Below are positions 25,476 to 33,861 of a stretch of DNA of 64,000 bases, piece after piece; the first letter of the stretch is position 1; each line of letters begins with the position of its first letter. The notes under the pieces are model-generated. The model did not search any database. It was not told the origin of the DNA and worked only from the letters and a program-made list of their open reading frames with translations. The translations under genes and the position numbers were made by a program. The stretch comes from Haladaptatus sp. QDMS2 (GTDB lineage: Archaea > Halobacteriota > Halobacteria > Halobacteriales > Halococcaceae), in assembly GCF_029338295.1 (NCBI RefSeq), contig NZ_CP119791.1, positions 2,418,001 through 2,482,000 of the forward strand, in the 5' to 3' direction.

Positions 25476-27290
25476 ATGAAAATCATTGACAACAGTGGGG
25501 GGTTACGGGTGCTGGGAATAATGCTCGTAGTCGCATCACTTCTCGCCGTCCCGGCCACCGTCGCGGCGACGCCTGACGACCCGCTTTCTGACGACGGAAC
25601 GACGACGAACACGACGACCACCGACACGCTCTCCGACACGCAGACGACCACCGAGACGACGACAACGACCGAAGCACCGACCGCGACTGACACGCTCACA
25701 GACAGCACAGAATCCACGAGCACAGCGGTCAAGGACGAGACGAGTGAGACGCTCGACGGAACGGACGAATCCGTCGAAGAAACGAGTGAAACCGTCGAGG
25801 ACACCGCCACCGCAGTCGAGGAGACGGCAACGGACACGACCGACGACGCCCAGACGACCGTGACCGACACCGTCGATTCGACGCTCAATGACGCGGCATC
25901 GACCGCCGAGGACACGGATTCGACCGTCGAAGATGGGGCAAAGACCGTGACCGAGACGGTAGACGACACGCTCTCGGACACCGACGAGACCGTCGAAACG
26001 GTCACCGAGAAGATGGACGACGCGACGGAGACCGTCGCCCCCTCGCCAGATGGCACGACCGAGGTCTCACTCGGCGACACCGGAGACGCCGAACTCGACG
26101 ACGGCACGGAGACGCCAGCATTGGATGCCGGCAATGAAACACCCCAACTCGATTCTGGGACGGAAACCTCACAGCTCGACGGGGACACAGAGAATCTCGA
26201 GACGGTAAGCGAACCCGTCACGGACACGGTAGCGACGGCCGGTGAGAGCGTCCCCGGCGCGGACGACGCGACGCTGAGCGAGGACGCGCCGGCCACCACG
26301 ACGTTTGTCGGTGACGACGAGCAGTCAGGTGACGGTGCGGAAACTCCCGCCCCGGCGAGCGACGACGCGCGTGCGACGGCCGACGAGACTGACGAGCGCA
26401 AGGAACCCGACAGAGAGACCCCCGCACCCGCCGGCGGGGCCGCCTTCGACGGTGACTCTGGAGGCGCACAGATCGAAGGCGGCGAAAAAGACGGGCGGAC
26501 GCCAACGGGCGATTCGACCGGGACCGACGGCGCACTTGCCGCGCTCTCCGCGGTCAACATCCCCGAACCAGTAGACGACGAGACGGGTATCGCCCTCGGT
26601 ATCGGCGCAATCGTCACCGCCGGCGTCTTCCGCTATGGCTCCGCCGTCGACCTCTCAGGATTCGGACAGGCGGCAGGGCAGGCGACCCACCCGCTAGTGA
26701 GGACGCAAGTCAACAGGGTCACCGACGCGATAGAACGCCTGTTCCGCATTGTCGCGCCGTTCCGGTACAGTCGGTTCGATGACTCCGACCCACTCGAACA
26801 CGACGGCCGCGAAGCCGTCTACGAGGTCATCAACGAGTCGCCCGGGGCGTACCTCTCGGAGGTGGCGACCCGCGCCGACATTCCGCTCTCGACGACCCGC
26901 CACCACATCCGCGTCCTCGAACGCGAGAAGTTGGTCTCGGGGGCGAAAGTCCGCGGCAAGCGCCGCTTCTACGTCTCGCAGGCCGCGGACATCGAACTCG
27001 CCGCGGCGCTTGCAGACGAGGCCACCGCGGCCGTCCTCGACGCGCTCTCGCGACTCGGCCCCTCGTCTGTCTCCGACCTGGCCGGGGACTTAGAACGCGA
27101 CCCGAGCACGGTCACCCACCACCTCCAGCGCCTCGAGGAGAACGACATCGTGAAGCGCGAGCGAGAGGGCCGTGCGGTCATCAACCGACTCTCGCCTGCG
27201 GCGAAGGCGGCGCTGTCGCCCGACCTCGAACCGACGCCAGGCGAACCACAGCGCGTCATGGCCGACGGGTCGGGGCTAGAAGAACGCTGA
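25476..27290 (+). CDS. Membrane-spanning double winged-helix regulator with long Thr/Asp/Glu-rich outer stalk
   Basis: 604 residues from the ATG at 25476. Residues 1-31 are a Sec-like signal (hydrophobic core ending VPATVAA). Residues ~32-365 are almost wholly Thr, Asp, Glu, Val, Ser and Ala, with repeating TVEDT/TVTDT-type units, suggesting an extended, possibly O-glycosylated stalk. One membrane span follows (about 370-392, GIALGIGAIVTAGVFRYG). After it, two winged-helix domains (recognition helices STTRHHIRVLE and STVTHHLQRLE) would lie in the cytoplasm. This outside-to-inside topology suits one-component signalling from the cell surface to DNA. The C-terminal half is a close paralog of the protein at 21871. 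Divergent from the third subtilase. Confidence 0.85.
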   Translation: MKIIDNSGGLRVLGIMLVVASLLAVPATVAATPDDPLSDDGTTTNTTTTDTLSDTQTTTETTTTTEAPTATDTLTDSTESTSTAVKDETSETLDGTDESVEETSETVEDTATAVEETATDTTDDAQTTVTDTVDSTLNDAASTAEDTDSTVEDGAKTVTETVDDTLSDTDETVETVTEKMDDATETVAPSPDGTTEVSLGDTGDAELDDGTETPALDAGNETPQLDSGTETSQLDGDTENLETVSEPVTDTVATAGESVPGADDATLSEDAPATTTFVGDDEQSGDGAETPAPASDDARATADETDERKEPDRETPAPAGGAAFDGDSGGAQIEGGEKDGRTPTGDSTGTDGALAALSAVNIPEPVDDETGIALGIGAIVTAGVFRYGSAVDLSGFGQAAGQATHPLVRTQVNRVTDAIERLFRIVAPFRYSRFDDSDPLEHDGREAVYEVINESPGAYLSEVATRADIPLSTTRHHIRVLEREKLVSGAKVRGKRRFYVSQAADIELAAALADEATAAVLDALSRLGPSSVSDLAGDLERDPSTVTHHLQRLEENDIVKREREGRAVINRLSPAAKAALSPDLEPTPGEPQRVMADGSGLEER

Positions 27291-28238
27291 CTGCAGGAGG
27301 GAGAGCTGTTTTTCGAGGTCTTCGGGCGTGTGAACAACCTGTCCGAGGATGACCTCGTCGAACCCGAGGCGTTCGACGGCGGCGAGGTCGGCCCGCATGT
27401 CGTCTGGGGTGCCGGTGAGACAGAACTCCTGTGCGTAGTCGAAATCCCGGTCGGCCGCGAGGAAGTCCTCGAAGGCCGCCTTTTGCTCGCGATGGGCCAC
27501 CTCTCGGTCGTCAGTCTCCACGACGTGGACGTACTGGAGCATCACGCGACGCAGCGAGTCGGGGTCGACGCCCCGGTCGCGGGCGTGGTCCGCGATGATG
27601 TTCCACTCGGCTTCGAGTTTTTCGGGGTTGGTCGGCCGGGCCAGCCAGCCGCCGCAGTCGAGGATTCGGTCGAGGATGGGCCGCGGGATGCGTCGGTTTC
27701 CGTCTTCGTCGCGAACCGACGACCCGCCCGCGAGCAAGTTCGGCGGCGCGTCCAGTACCGGGTCGATGCGTACGTCCTCGAACTCGTGAAATCGCCCAGA
27801 GAAAGACGCCTCTCCGGCGAACAGGCGGTTCAGTACCTCCACGGCCTCGCTGAGACGCGGCCCGCGTTCGTTGTGCGGGACGCCCGTCACCTCGAATTCT
27901 TTTGGCACGTACCCCGCGCCGAGGCCGAGGGTGACCTGCCCATCGCTCAAGTGCTGGAGCGAGAGCGCCTGCGAGGCGATGTTCGCGGTGCGCCGCAGCG
28001 GCGCGATGAGAATCGAGGTGCCGAGGTTGGCGGCGGGCGCGACGGCCGCGGCGTGCGAAAGTGCGATGAGGGGGTCTAGAAGACTGGTCCGGTACGGTTC
28101 TGGCTTCACGACGTGGTCGAGCGCCCAGAGGCCGTGAAAGCCGGCGTCGGTCGCTTCGCGGGCCCACCAGCGAATCGTCTCCGCGGGGACGCGGTACTCG
28201 CCGGTACAATGGGTTGGCAGCATACTCCCGAGGTGCAT
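27276..28238 (-). CDS. LLM-class F420-dependent oxidoreductase
   Basis: 320 residues of the luciferase-like monooxygenase fold: HLGSMLPTHCTGEY at the N-terminus, WALDHVVKPEPYRT, LGTSILIAPLRRTANIASQALSLQ split by the usual strand, and GLGAGYVPKEFEVTGVP. These resemble F420-using TIGR03619-type enzymes. Substrate unknown. It overlaps the convergent regulator gene by 15 bases at the 3' ends. Confidence 0.87.
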   Translation of the reverse strand: MHLGSMLPTHCTGEYRVPAETIRWWAREATDAGFHGLWALDHVVKPEPYRTSLLDPLIALSHAAAVAPAANLGTSILIAPLRRTANIASQALSLQHLSDGQVTLGLGAGYVPKEFEVTGVPHNERGPRLSEAVEVLNRLFAGEASFSGRFHEFEDVRIDPVLDAPPNLLAGGSSVRDEDGNRRIPRPILDRILDCGGWLARPTNPEKLEAEWNIIADHARDRGVDPDSLRRVMLQYVHVVETDDREVAHREQKAAFEDFLAADRDFDYAQEFCLTGTPDDMRADLAAVERLGFDEVILGQVVHTPEDLEKQLSLLQSAFF

Positions 28239-28294
28239 GGGTTCACAATCGGGTGTGTGGATAAGTAGCTAGCCCAGGACGCAACCGTTGCAAC

Positions 28295-28612
28295 TTACGT
28301 CTCGAAGTACCGGTCGTGATGAGCGCGACAGCCCGGATTGAACTCCGCCTCACACGCGGGACACTCGTTCGCCGCGTCGAGGTACTCGGTGACCGTGAGT
28401 TCCGTCTCGCAGACGCCACACAGCACCGCCGGTTCGTCGAACCGGTCGCGGAGCCAGACCGTCGCCGGGTGGTCGGCCACCGCCTCGTGGCACTCGAAAC
28501 ACGGGTAGTACGTCTCACAGCAGGCGAACTTGAGCGCGACGACGTCGAGCGACGAGTCGTAGTGGGCACACCGCGTCGCTGCGTCCACGGCGACGCCCCT
28601 AACATCGGGCAT
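28295..28612 (-). CDS. CHY zinc-finger protein
   Basis: 105 residues. The spaced motifs RCAHYDSSLDVVALKFACC, YYPCFECHEA, CGVCETELT, CPACEAEFNPGC and HHDRYF follow the CHY zinc-finger arrangement (about three zinc sites). Eukaryotic CHY domains occur in ubiquitin ligases, but free-standing archaeal/bacterial ones have no assigned role; metal or redox sensing is a guess. Confidence 0.88.
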   Translation of the reverse strand: MPDVRGVAVDAATRCAHYDSSLDVVALKFACCETYYPCFECHEAVADHPATVWLRDRFDEPAVLCGVCETELTVTEYLDAANECPACEAEFNPGCRAHHDRYFET

Positions 28613-28689
28613 GGGTGAGAGTTCTGCGTGGGGTGGGTTGAAGGTTCTGTCACTGCGGCCAGCTCAACGCTTTTGTCACTCGTCGAAAA

Positions 28690-29958
28690 ATGGGAGCCAT
28701 GGCCAGCTCGTCTGCATCGCTCTCTGAGCCGTACGTCCTCGCGCACACGAAACGGCGGCTCTTCCCGAACGCGGAGGACCCCCAGAGCTACGCGGTCACG
28801 GACACGCAGTTTTCGACCGGAACGTGGCTCGCGGGCGAGCAGATACGACAGGATGTGGTCGCGGAACTCGCCCCCTTCAACCACGTCCAGATTGGGAACG
28901 GCTACCCCGACCTCGTCGGCGTCACCCGACTCGACCCCGAGTTGCTCGCCGTCGACCGCCTCGGTGACGACCCGCCGCTCGTCGTGGTCGAATCGAAGGG
29001 ATACACCGCGAACCGACTGGTGGACACGGAACGGGGCATCGTGCAGGCGTACAACCGCCTCGACGAGGCGAACGCGGCCTTCCTCGCGGCTCCAGCCGAC
29101 GCAATCACGCAAACCGACGAGACCCTCGCCCGCGAGTTGAACGTCGGCATCCTCGGCGTCGGTCCGGGTGGCACCGTCGAACCGGCCGTCGTCCCGCGGC
29201 TGGTCGGGCATCGCGGCGCAGAGGGGGCGAACGCAATCCGCTTTCAGGCGAGCGCACAGGGCGTCGCGAACAAGTCGTTCGGGTTGAATCATCCGAAAAA
29301 TTATCTCGGCTACGCGCTGGCGATGGCTGAGGCGCAGCACCGAGAGGAGGCAGACCGGCTTCTCGAAACGCACGTCGTCGGGGACACGGCGAGCGCCAGA
29401 CAGGGGGCCGCGTTTCTCGGCCTCGTTGACACCTCCCTCGGACGCGACCGACTGACGCCGCTTGGCCGAGAAGTTGCCCGATTCGCCCAGGAGCAAGAGG
29501 GGTCTGTGCGGGCGGCGCTCGAACGGTTCGCAGACTGGAAGCGGACGCGAAGTCGCTTTTCGACCGAGGCTCCACGGTGGGGACAGCTCGCCCGGCGCGT
29601 CGTCTTCGCGTACCCGGCGACCCAGTTGCTCGTCGCGGAACTGGAGGAACTCCACGAGTGGAACGAGCCAAATCCGACGCTCGTCGACCTCGTGACCTCG
29701 TTGTTCACGCAGCATCCCTCGTTCACCGTCGAGTTGTTCATCCGCGGAACCGCCGAGGCCCGGCAGGCAGTGCTGGACACGGACGGGAAGCTCCGGCAGG
29801 CGGCGCTCGCAGACGGCGACGTGTACCACTCACCCACCGTATTTCAGTTGAAAGCGATGCTCTATCACGTCGGATTGCTCACGGAACGAGGACGCGAACC
29901 GAACCGACTGGACCCGGAGACCGACGTCTGGGCGCTTCGTAATCCAGTCAGTCGGTGA
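28690..29958 (+). CDS. PD-(D/E)XK nuclease-like protein with C-terminal helical region
   Basis: 422 residues, no known family recognised. The first ~130 residues contain a plausible restriction-nuclease-like core: GYPDLVGVTR (Asp) followed about 33 residues later by VVVESKGYTANR (Glu-x-Lys), the PD-(D/E)XK pattern. A helical region with winged-helix flavour follows (GLVDTSLGRDRLTPLGREV). The body otherwise resembles restriction-type or 'resolution' nucleases without a methylase partner nearby. DNA cleavage activity is inference. Confidence 0.6.
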   Translation: MGAMASSSASLSEPYVLAHTKRRLFPNAEDPQSYAVTDTQFSTGTWLAGEQIRQDVVAELAPFNHVQIGNGYPDLVGVTRLDPELLAVDRLGDDPPLVVVESKGYTANRLVDTERGIVQAYNRLDEANAAFLAAPADAITQTDETLARELNVGILGVGPGGTVEPAVVPRLVGHRGAEGANAIRFQASAQGVANKSFGLNHPKNYLGYALAMAEAQHREEADRLLETHVVGDTASARQGAAFLGLVDTSLGRDRLTPLGREVARFAQEQEGSVRAALERFADWKRTRSRFSTEAPRWGQLARRVVFAYPATQLLVAELEELHEWNEPNPTLVDLVTSLFTQHPSFTVELFIRGTAEARQAVLDTDGKLRQAALADGDVYHSPTVFQLKAMLYHVGLLTERGREPNRLDPETDVWALRNPVSR

Positions 29959-29973
29959 AAAATGCCGCGTGGG

Positions 29974-30462
29974 TCACGCCCGCGAACCGGTGTCGGCGCG
30001 TCGATACCGGCCGAGGCGACTGTATCCCTGTATCGACCCGTCACCCGCGATGAGCACCTCGTACTGGCCGAGGATGTCCTGGGTGTCGGGAACCGAATGG
30101 CGTTCGACGACTTCGACGACCGCTCGCCAGCCCTCGTCGCCGTCCTGCATCACTTCGGTGACGCCGTCGAGGTCGTGGCCGATGAGGTCGGCTGATGTCG
30201 TTTCGACCTTCGAGCGAACGTCGAGGATGGACGAGACTGAGTCGTCTTCCTGCTGGCCACCGTCCGCCTGTCCCGTCTCAGCTTGCTGGGTATCTTCCGT
30301 CGATTCCTGCTGGTTGGCGGCGTCCTGGGACTCGTCCGCGTCGTCCACGGTCGGGTCGCTCTCGTCGTGTTGGTAGCAGAACTTCCCGTCTGCGGCCGTC
30401 CGGCCACAGCGCTCGCCACCCTCGGTGAGCGCGTGACACTGGGCTGCCTCGGAATCGCTCAT
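29974..30462 (-). CDS. gvpO: Gas vesicle protein GvpO with N-terminal zinc-finger-like segment
   Basis: 162 residues. The C-terminal ~85 match GvpO: SADLIGHDLDGVTEV, GWRAVVEVVERHSVPDTQD, ILGQYEV and GYSRLGRYRR. GvpO is required for gas vesicle formation in Halobacterium. The N-terminus (about 8-32) has CHALTEGGERCG...FCYQH, a CCCH pattern that could bind zinc and is absent from the classical Halobacterium GvpO; a Gln/Asp-rich linker joins the two. It lies 4 bases downstream of gvpA on the same strand. Confidence 0.9.
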   Translation of the reverse strand: MSDSEAAQCHALTEGGERCGRTAADGKFCYQHDESDPTVDDADESQDAANQQESTEDTQQAETGQADGGQQEDDSVSSILDVRSKVETTSADLIGHDLDGVTEVMQDGDEGWRAVVEVVERHSVPDTQDILGQYEVLIAGDGSIQGYSRLGRYRRADTGSRA

Positions 30463-30466
30463 GACT

Positions 30467-30721
30467 CTAGCTCGTCGCCTTGATTTCGAACTCCTGGATG
30501 TCCTCTAAGTCACCAGATTGTGTTACCTGCTCTATCCTGCTCATCTCCGCCGCGTACTTGAGGAACGTGTCCACGGAGGCGGCGACGACGCGCGCCTCGA
30601 CCGTGAGCAGTTCGATGCCCACGACCGACAGGCGGGCGAACACGTCAATGACGACGCCCTTGTCGAGGATGCGGTCGAGCACGTCTGCGAGACTTGAGGT
30701 GTCTGGTTGGGAACCTGCCAT
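30467..30721 (-). CDS. gvpA: Gas vesicle structural protein GvpA
   Basis: 84 residues from the ATG at 30721, reading on through the conserved core: [18 protein letters not shown], then [19 protein letters not shown] and FLKYAAEM. GvpA forms the ribs of the gas vesicle wall. The acidic/polar tail is short. A TATA box about 50 bases upstream predicts a ~20-base leader, as known for the Halobacterium gvpA. Transcription would run into gvpO. No gvpC or gvpN follows, unlike the classical gvpACNO unit. Confidence 0.96.
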   Translation of the reverse strand: MAGSQPDTSSLADVLDRILDKGVVIDVFARLSVVGIELLTVEARVVAASVDTFLKYAAEMSRIEQVTQSGDLEDIQEFEIKATS

Positions 30722-30765
30722 AGCCTCTACCCATCTCTCGTGAGGCCCTTTATTCGTTGAGGCCA

Positions 30766-30777
30766 ACATTTAAATTT
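30766..30777 (-). promoter_or_regulatory. gvpA promoter in the divergent gvpA-gvpF intergenic region
   Basis: On the minus strand AATTTAAATG forms a TATA box about 47-54 bases before the gvpA ATG. The whole 151-base spacer (30722-30872) separates the two gvp transcription units; I see no obvious GvpE activator site and no gvpD/gvpE genes in the window. Confidence 0.55.
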
Positions 30778-30872
30778 TCCAGAACGTTTGGCCGTCACTA
30801 TTAGAAGGTGGTACCGCAAACGGTTACGGGAACGATGAACCGCCAGACCGAACACAGCCGGGCAGTGGGGCG

Positions 30873-31517
30873 ATGACGAGCAACTACTACGTCTACGGCG
30901 TGCTGGAGAAAACGACGCTCGACCTCGAAGTGGCGGGCGTGGAAGGCGCGAGTCACGTCTCCACCGTCGATTACCCGCCGTTCTCCGCCGTCGTCTCGGA
31001 TATCGACGTGGAGGACCCAGAGGAAACCGACGAGAACGCCCGCGCTCACGACGACGTGTTGCAGGCCGTGATGGAGCACGGTGGCGGACACACCGTCGTC
31101 CCGATGCAGTTCGGGATGGTGTTCGACTCCGCACGCGGCGTGAAGAACATCCTGCGCGGGGGCCGCAGAGCCTTCACCAAGGCACTCCGCGACACCGAGG
31201 GGATGGTCGAACTCGGCGTCAAACTCGTCGCAGAACAGGACACCGACGTGGACACGGAGACGATTCGCGAGGACGCGGCGGAGCGTCTCGCCACCGTAGC
31301 CGACGAAGTCGCAGAAGGCGACCTGTTCAGTGACCTCATCGTGTTGAACCGGTCGTATCTCGTCGCCCGCGAGAAGCGCGAGGCATTCGACGAGGCGGTT
31401 GACGAACTCGAAGCCGACTACCCGGACCTCCGGGTCCAGTACACCGGCCCGTGGGCCCCGTACAACTTCGTAGACATCGAAATCAGCGGCTCTCGGAGCA
31501 ATGTTCCTCATCGATGA
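30873..31517 (+). CDS. gvpF: Gas vesicle protein GvpF
   Basis: 214 residues. GvpF/L family: starts MTSNYYVYGVLEKTTLDLEV, has VDYPPFSAVVSDID, VVPMQFGMVF and ends VQYTGPWAPYNFVDIEI, matching haloarchaeal GvpF. An essential accessory protein thought to act in early assembly with GvpA. First gene of the rightward gvp unit; overlaps gvpG by 17 bases. Confidence 0.94.
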   Translation: MTSNYYVYGVLEKTTLDLEVAGVEGASHVSTVDYPPFSAVVSDIDVEDPEETDENARAHDDVLQAVMEHGGGHTVVPMQFGMVFDSARGVKNILRGGRRAFTKALRDTEGMVELGVKLVAEQDTDVDTETIREDAAERLATVADEVAEGDLFSDLIVLNRSYLVAREKREAFDEAVDELEADYPDLRVQYTGPWAPYNFVDIEISGSRSNVPHR

Positions 31518-31752
31518 CCTGCTCTTTCGACCGCTGCTCGCCATCCTCGACGCTATCCACTCGGTCGCGCTCACCGAGCTGTACGACGTCGAGGAGATAC
31601 GCGACCGTATCAAGGAAAACCGGTTGCTGTACGAACTCGGCGACCTGTCGAAAGCCGAGTACGAGGAACGAAAGGCAGCGCTGGAAGCCGAACTGGAGGC
31701 GGCCCGCCGCGCCCACGAACGGGTCGGGAGCAGAATCGAGGTGAAACGCTAA
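31501..31752 (+). CDS. gvpG: Gas vesicle protein GvpG
   Basis: 83 residues: MFLIDDLLFRPLLAILDAIH, YDVEEIRDRIKENRLLYELG and a basic coiled-coil-prone tail ending MEVKR-like IEVKR, as in Halobacterium GvpG. Essential minor gas vesicle protein. Overlaps gvpF and is followed after 2 bases by the next gene. Confidence 0.93.
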   Translation: MFLIDDLLFRPLLAILDAIHSVALTELYDVEEIRDRIKENRLLYELGDLSKAEYEERKAALEAELEAARRAHERVGSRIEVKR

Positions 31753-31754
31753 CC

Positions 31755-32495
31755 ATGGATTCAAACACCGAAGACAAACTGGACAAGGCAAAAGACGTCG
31801 CGGCCGACGTTGCAGAGACCATCTCCGAGGAAGTCGAAGACCGTGCCCCGGAGAAAGTAAACCGTGTGAAGACGGCGAAAGACGAGGCCGAAGCGATGGC
31901 CGAGACCATCAACGTGAGCGAACTCGTGCAGGCCATCAATCTGCGCGAAGTTCCCGACGCCATCGACGAGGACGACCTGAAAGAGGCCATCACGGAGCGC
32001 GACGTGGCCGAGGCACTCGACGTGGCTGACGTGCCCGACGCCGCAGACGGTGAGGACGCATGGGAGGCGATGGACGTCCGCGAGACGTGGCGACACGGCC
32101 GAAAACTGGTCGCGGCGCTCAAAGGCGACGAGGAACTCGACGTGCCGACGCCAGACGTCGAAGACGAGGTAGTGGACTCGCCGGACGATTTAGACGAGTT
32201 CAGCCAACTCGCCATCCAGAAGAAGGCGAGCGACGCCGTAGACGAGTTCCGCGAGGAACTGCTGAAGACGCGCGCTCGGCTGAAGGAACTCCACGACAAG
32301 AATCGCGAGAAGACGACGCCCGATTCGAGAAAACCGAAGTCGAGAAGTCCAACCGCCGTCTCGACCGTCCCGAACAGCAAGCCGAAATCGACGCCGGGAA
32401 CGCGCTACTCGACCGTGCCGTCAGAGACGAAGTACTCGACCGCACCGAATCGAAAGCGCATCTACGGCAATCGGTTCGAGGACGACGATGGATAG
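31755..32495 (+). CDS. Gas vesicle cluster protein at the gvpH/gvpI position; GvpI-like tail plus seven nonapeptide repeats
   Basis: 246 residues. An acidic helical N-terminus (1-51) leads to seven tandem nine-residue repeats (52-114): INVSELVQA, INLREVPDA, IDEDDLKEA, ITERDVAEA, LDVADVPDA, ADGEDAWEA, MDVRETWRH. A helical middle follows, then a basic tail (about 190-246) with AVSTVP, YSTVP and YSTAP units and RIYGNRFED, which resembles GvpI. No Hsp20-like GvpH domain is visible. In Halobacterium, GvpH and GvpI are non-essential modulators of vesicle strength and length. It is possible that this is a fusion or a lineage-specific replacement of gvpH-gvpI. Confidence 0.75.
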   Translation: MDSNTEDKLDKAKDVAADVAETISEEVEDRAPEKVNRVKTAKDEAEAMAETINVSELVQAINLREVPDAIDEDDLKEAITERDVAEALDVADVPDAADGEDAWEAMDVRETWRHGRKLVAALKGDEELDVPTPDVEDEVVDSPDDLDEFSQLAIQKKASDAVDEFREELLKTRARLKELHDKNREKTTPDSRKPKSRSPTAVSTVPNSKPKSTPGTRYSTVPSETKYSTAPNRKRIYGNRFEDDDG

Positions 32496-32790
32496 TAGCC
32501 GCCCGACCCGCCAGCAGGGCGACCTCGCAGACATGGTCGAGATGCTCTTGGACAAGGGGGTCGTCATCAACGCCGACATCGCGGTGTCGGTCGGCGACAC
32601 CGAACTGCTCGACATCCGGATTCGCGCCGCGCTCGCGTCGTTCGAGACGGCCGCCCAGTACGGCCTCGAATTCCCGAGTGGCACCGACATGGAGCGCGTC
32701 GAACAGGCGTCCGGCCGGCCCGAACTCGAAGAAGAGCCAATCGACGCAACATCGATGACCGTCGAGTCGGAGCACGATGACGACGATTGA
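32488..32790 (+). CDS. gvpJ: Gas vesicle protein GvpJ
   Basis: 100 residues, a GvpA-paralog: QGDLADMVEMLLDKGVVINA, IAVSVGDTELLDIRIRAALA, SFETAAQYGLEFPSGTDM, then an acidic tail. A minor, essential vesicle component thought to shape the conical ends. Its start overlaps the preceding gene by 8 bases and its end overlaps gvpK by 14. Confidence 0.94.
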   Translation: MDSSRPTRQQGDLADMVEMLLDKGVVINADIAVSVGDTELLDIRIRAALASFETAAQYGLEFPSGTDMERVEQASGRPELEEEPIDATSMTVESEHDDDD

Positions 32791-33085
32791 CGTAGACGGA
32801 GAAGACGGCGGCCTCGTCACACTCGTCGCCACGATTGCGGACGTGTTGCTCGAAGTGATGGAGCGCGAAGCCATCCGTCGAATGGAGTCAGAGACGCTCA
32901 CCGACGAGGAGATAGAACGCCTCGGCCAGCGACTCGCGACGCTCGAAGACGAACTGGAACAGTTCAAACGCGACCAGGGAATCGAAGACGACGTCGACCG
33001 CCTCAGAGGTGACCTGAACGGCCTCATCGAGTCGGCGCTCGAACTCCCCGACGACGCGGCTGGACTGGAACGGAGGGCGCAATGA
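32777..33085 (+). CDS. gvpK: Gas vesicle protein GvpK
   Basis: 102 residues: TIDVDGEDGGLVTLVATIAD, EVMEREAIRRMESETLTDEE, IERLGQRLATLEDELE and LRGDLNGLIESAL are all characteristic of GvpK. Essential accessory protein in haloarchaeal vesicle formation. Overlaps gvpJ and gvpL (4-base ATGA), so translation of the whole unit is probably coupled. Confidence 0.93.
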   Translation: MTTIDVDGEDGGLVTLVATIADVLLEVMEREAIRRMESETLTDEEIERLGQRLATLEDELEQFKRDQGIEDDVDRLRGDLNGLIESALELPDDAAGLERRAQ

Positions 33086-33861
33086 CCGCCGACCGACGGT
33101 ACGTCTTCTGTGCAGTCTCAGTCGCAGACGGACCGGACACCTACCGCACCGTCGGGCTTGACGGAACCGACGCCTACCTCGTCCGAGAGGGGGCGGTCGG
33201 CGCACTCGTCCAGCCACAGGACGCCGCCTTCGAGCGCGACGACGACGAAGCCGTCCAGCGCCTGCTCGTAGACCACCTCGCCATCGTCGACGAGGTGGGC
33301 GAGACGTTTGGCACGCCGCTTCCGCTGCGCTTTAACACGGTGTTCGAAGGCGGTGACGACGGCGTCCGCGAGTGGCTTCGAGACGACAGCGAGCAAATTG
33401 CGACCCAGCTCGACCAACTTGCCGGCCACTGGGAGTACCGCATCGAGGTCGTCTGGACTGACGACCGCCCGGCGACCGACGAGAACGACGACCGACTTGC
33501 GGAACTCGACGCAAAACTCGAAGATGCGGCTCCCGGCAAACGGTTCCTCCTCGAAAAGCAACGCGACCAGCGGGTCGCCGAATTGGCCCGAGAGCGAAAA
33601 GCCGCAGTACAGGACGACCTCGAATCCCGGGTTGCGCCACACGCGAAGGCGGTCGCGGCGCTCGACGACCAGTCGCTCGAAATCGGCGGGCAGGAAACAG
33701 AAGGTGAGGTCGTCGCCCGCGTGTCGGTCCTCGCGACGGACGAGGGGGCGAGCGCCATCGGAGACCTGCTCGACGAGGTGGCCGCAGAAGAGGGTGTCGA
33801 GGTCCGGTACACCGGCCCGTGGCCCCCCTACACGCACGTCTCGGAGGGCGTGCCGGAATGA
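33082..33861 (+). CDS. gvpL: Gas vesicle protein GvpL
   Basis: 259 residues, GvpF/L family: RRYVFCAVSVADGPD at the N-terminus, TPLPLRFNTVFEGG, a central coiled coil (LEDAAPGKRFLLEKQRDQR), and VRYTGPWPPYTHVSEG at the end, the same closing motif as GvpF. GvpL interacts with most other accessory Gvps in Halobacterium and is considered a scaffold. Overlaps gvpM by 4 bases. Confidence 0.94.
   Translation: MTADRRYVFCAVSVADGPDTYRTVGLDGTDAYLVREGAVGALVQPQDAAFERDDDEAVQRLLVDHLAIVDEVGETFGTPLPLRFNTVFEGGDDGVREWLRDDSEQIATQLDQLAGHWEYRIEVVWTDDRPATDENDDRLAELDAKLEDAAPGKRFLLEKQRDQRVAELARERKAAVQDDLESRVAPHAKAVAALDDQSLEIGGQETEGEVVARVSVLATDEGASAIGDLLDEVAAEEGVEVRYTGPWPPYTHVSEGVPE

Noticed and set aside
25600-26400. 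Thr-rich repeat region as a possible CRISPR or DNA repeat
   Set aside because: Repetition is at the codon/protein level (ACG/ACC and GAC/GAG codons) with no constant spacer or repeat length.
28243-29829. 528-codon minus-strand open frame
   Set aside because: Antisense to the nuclease-like gene; its extent also covers the CHY gene in another frame, and composition is atypical.
32060-32758. Alternative frame through the gvpH/I-like gene
   Set aside because: I considered a frameshift, but the annotated frame keeps the nonapeptide repeats and the GvpI-like tail together; the other frame breaks across gvpJ.
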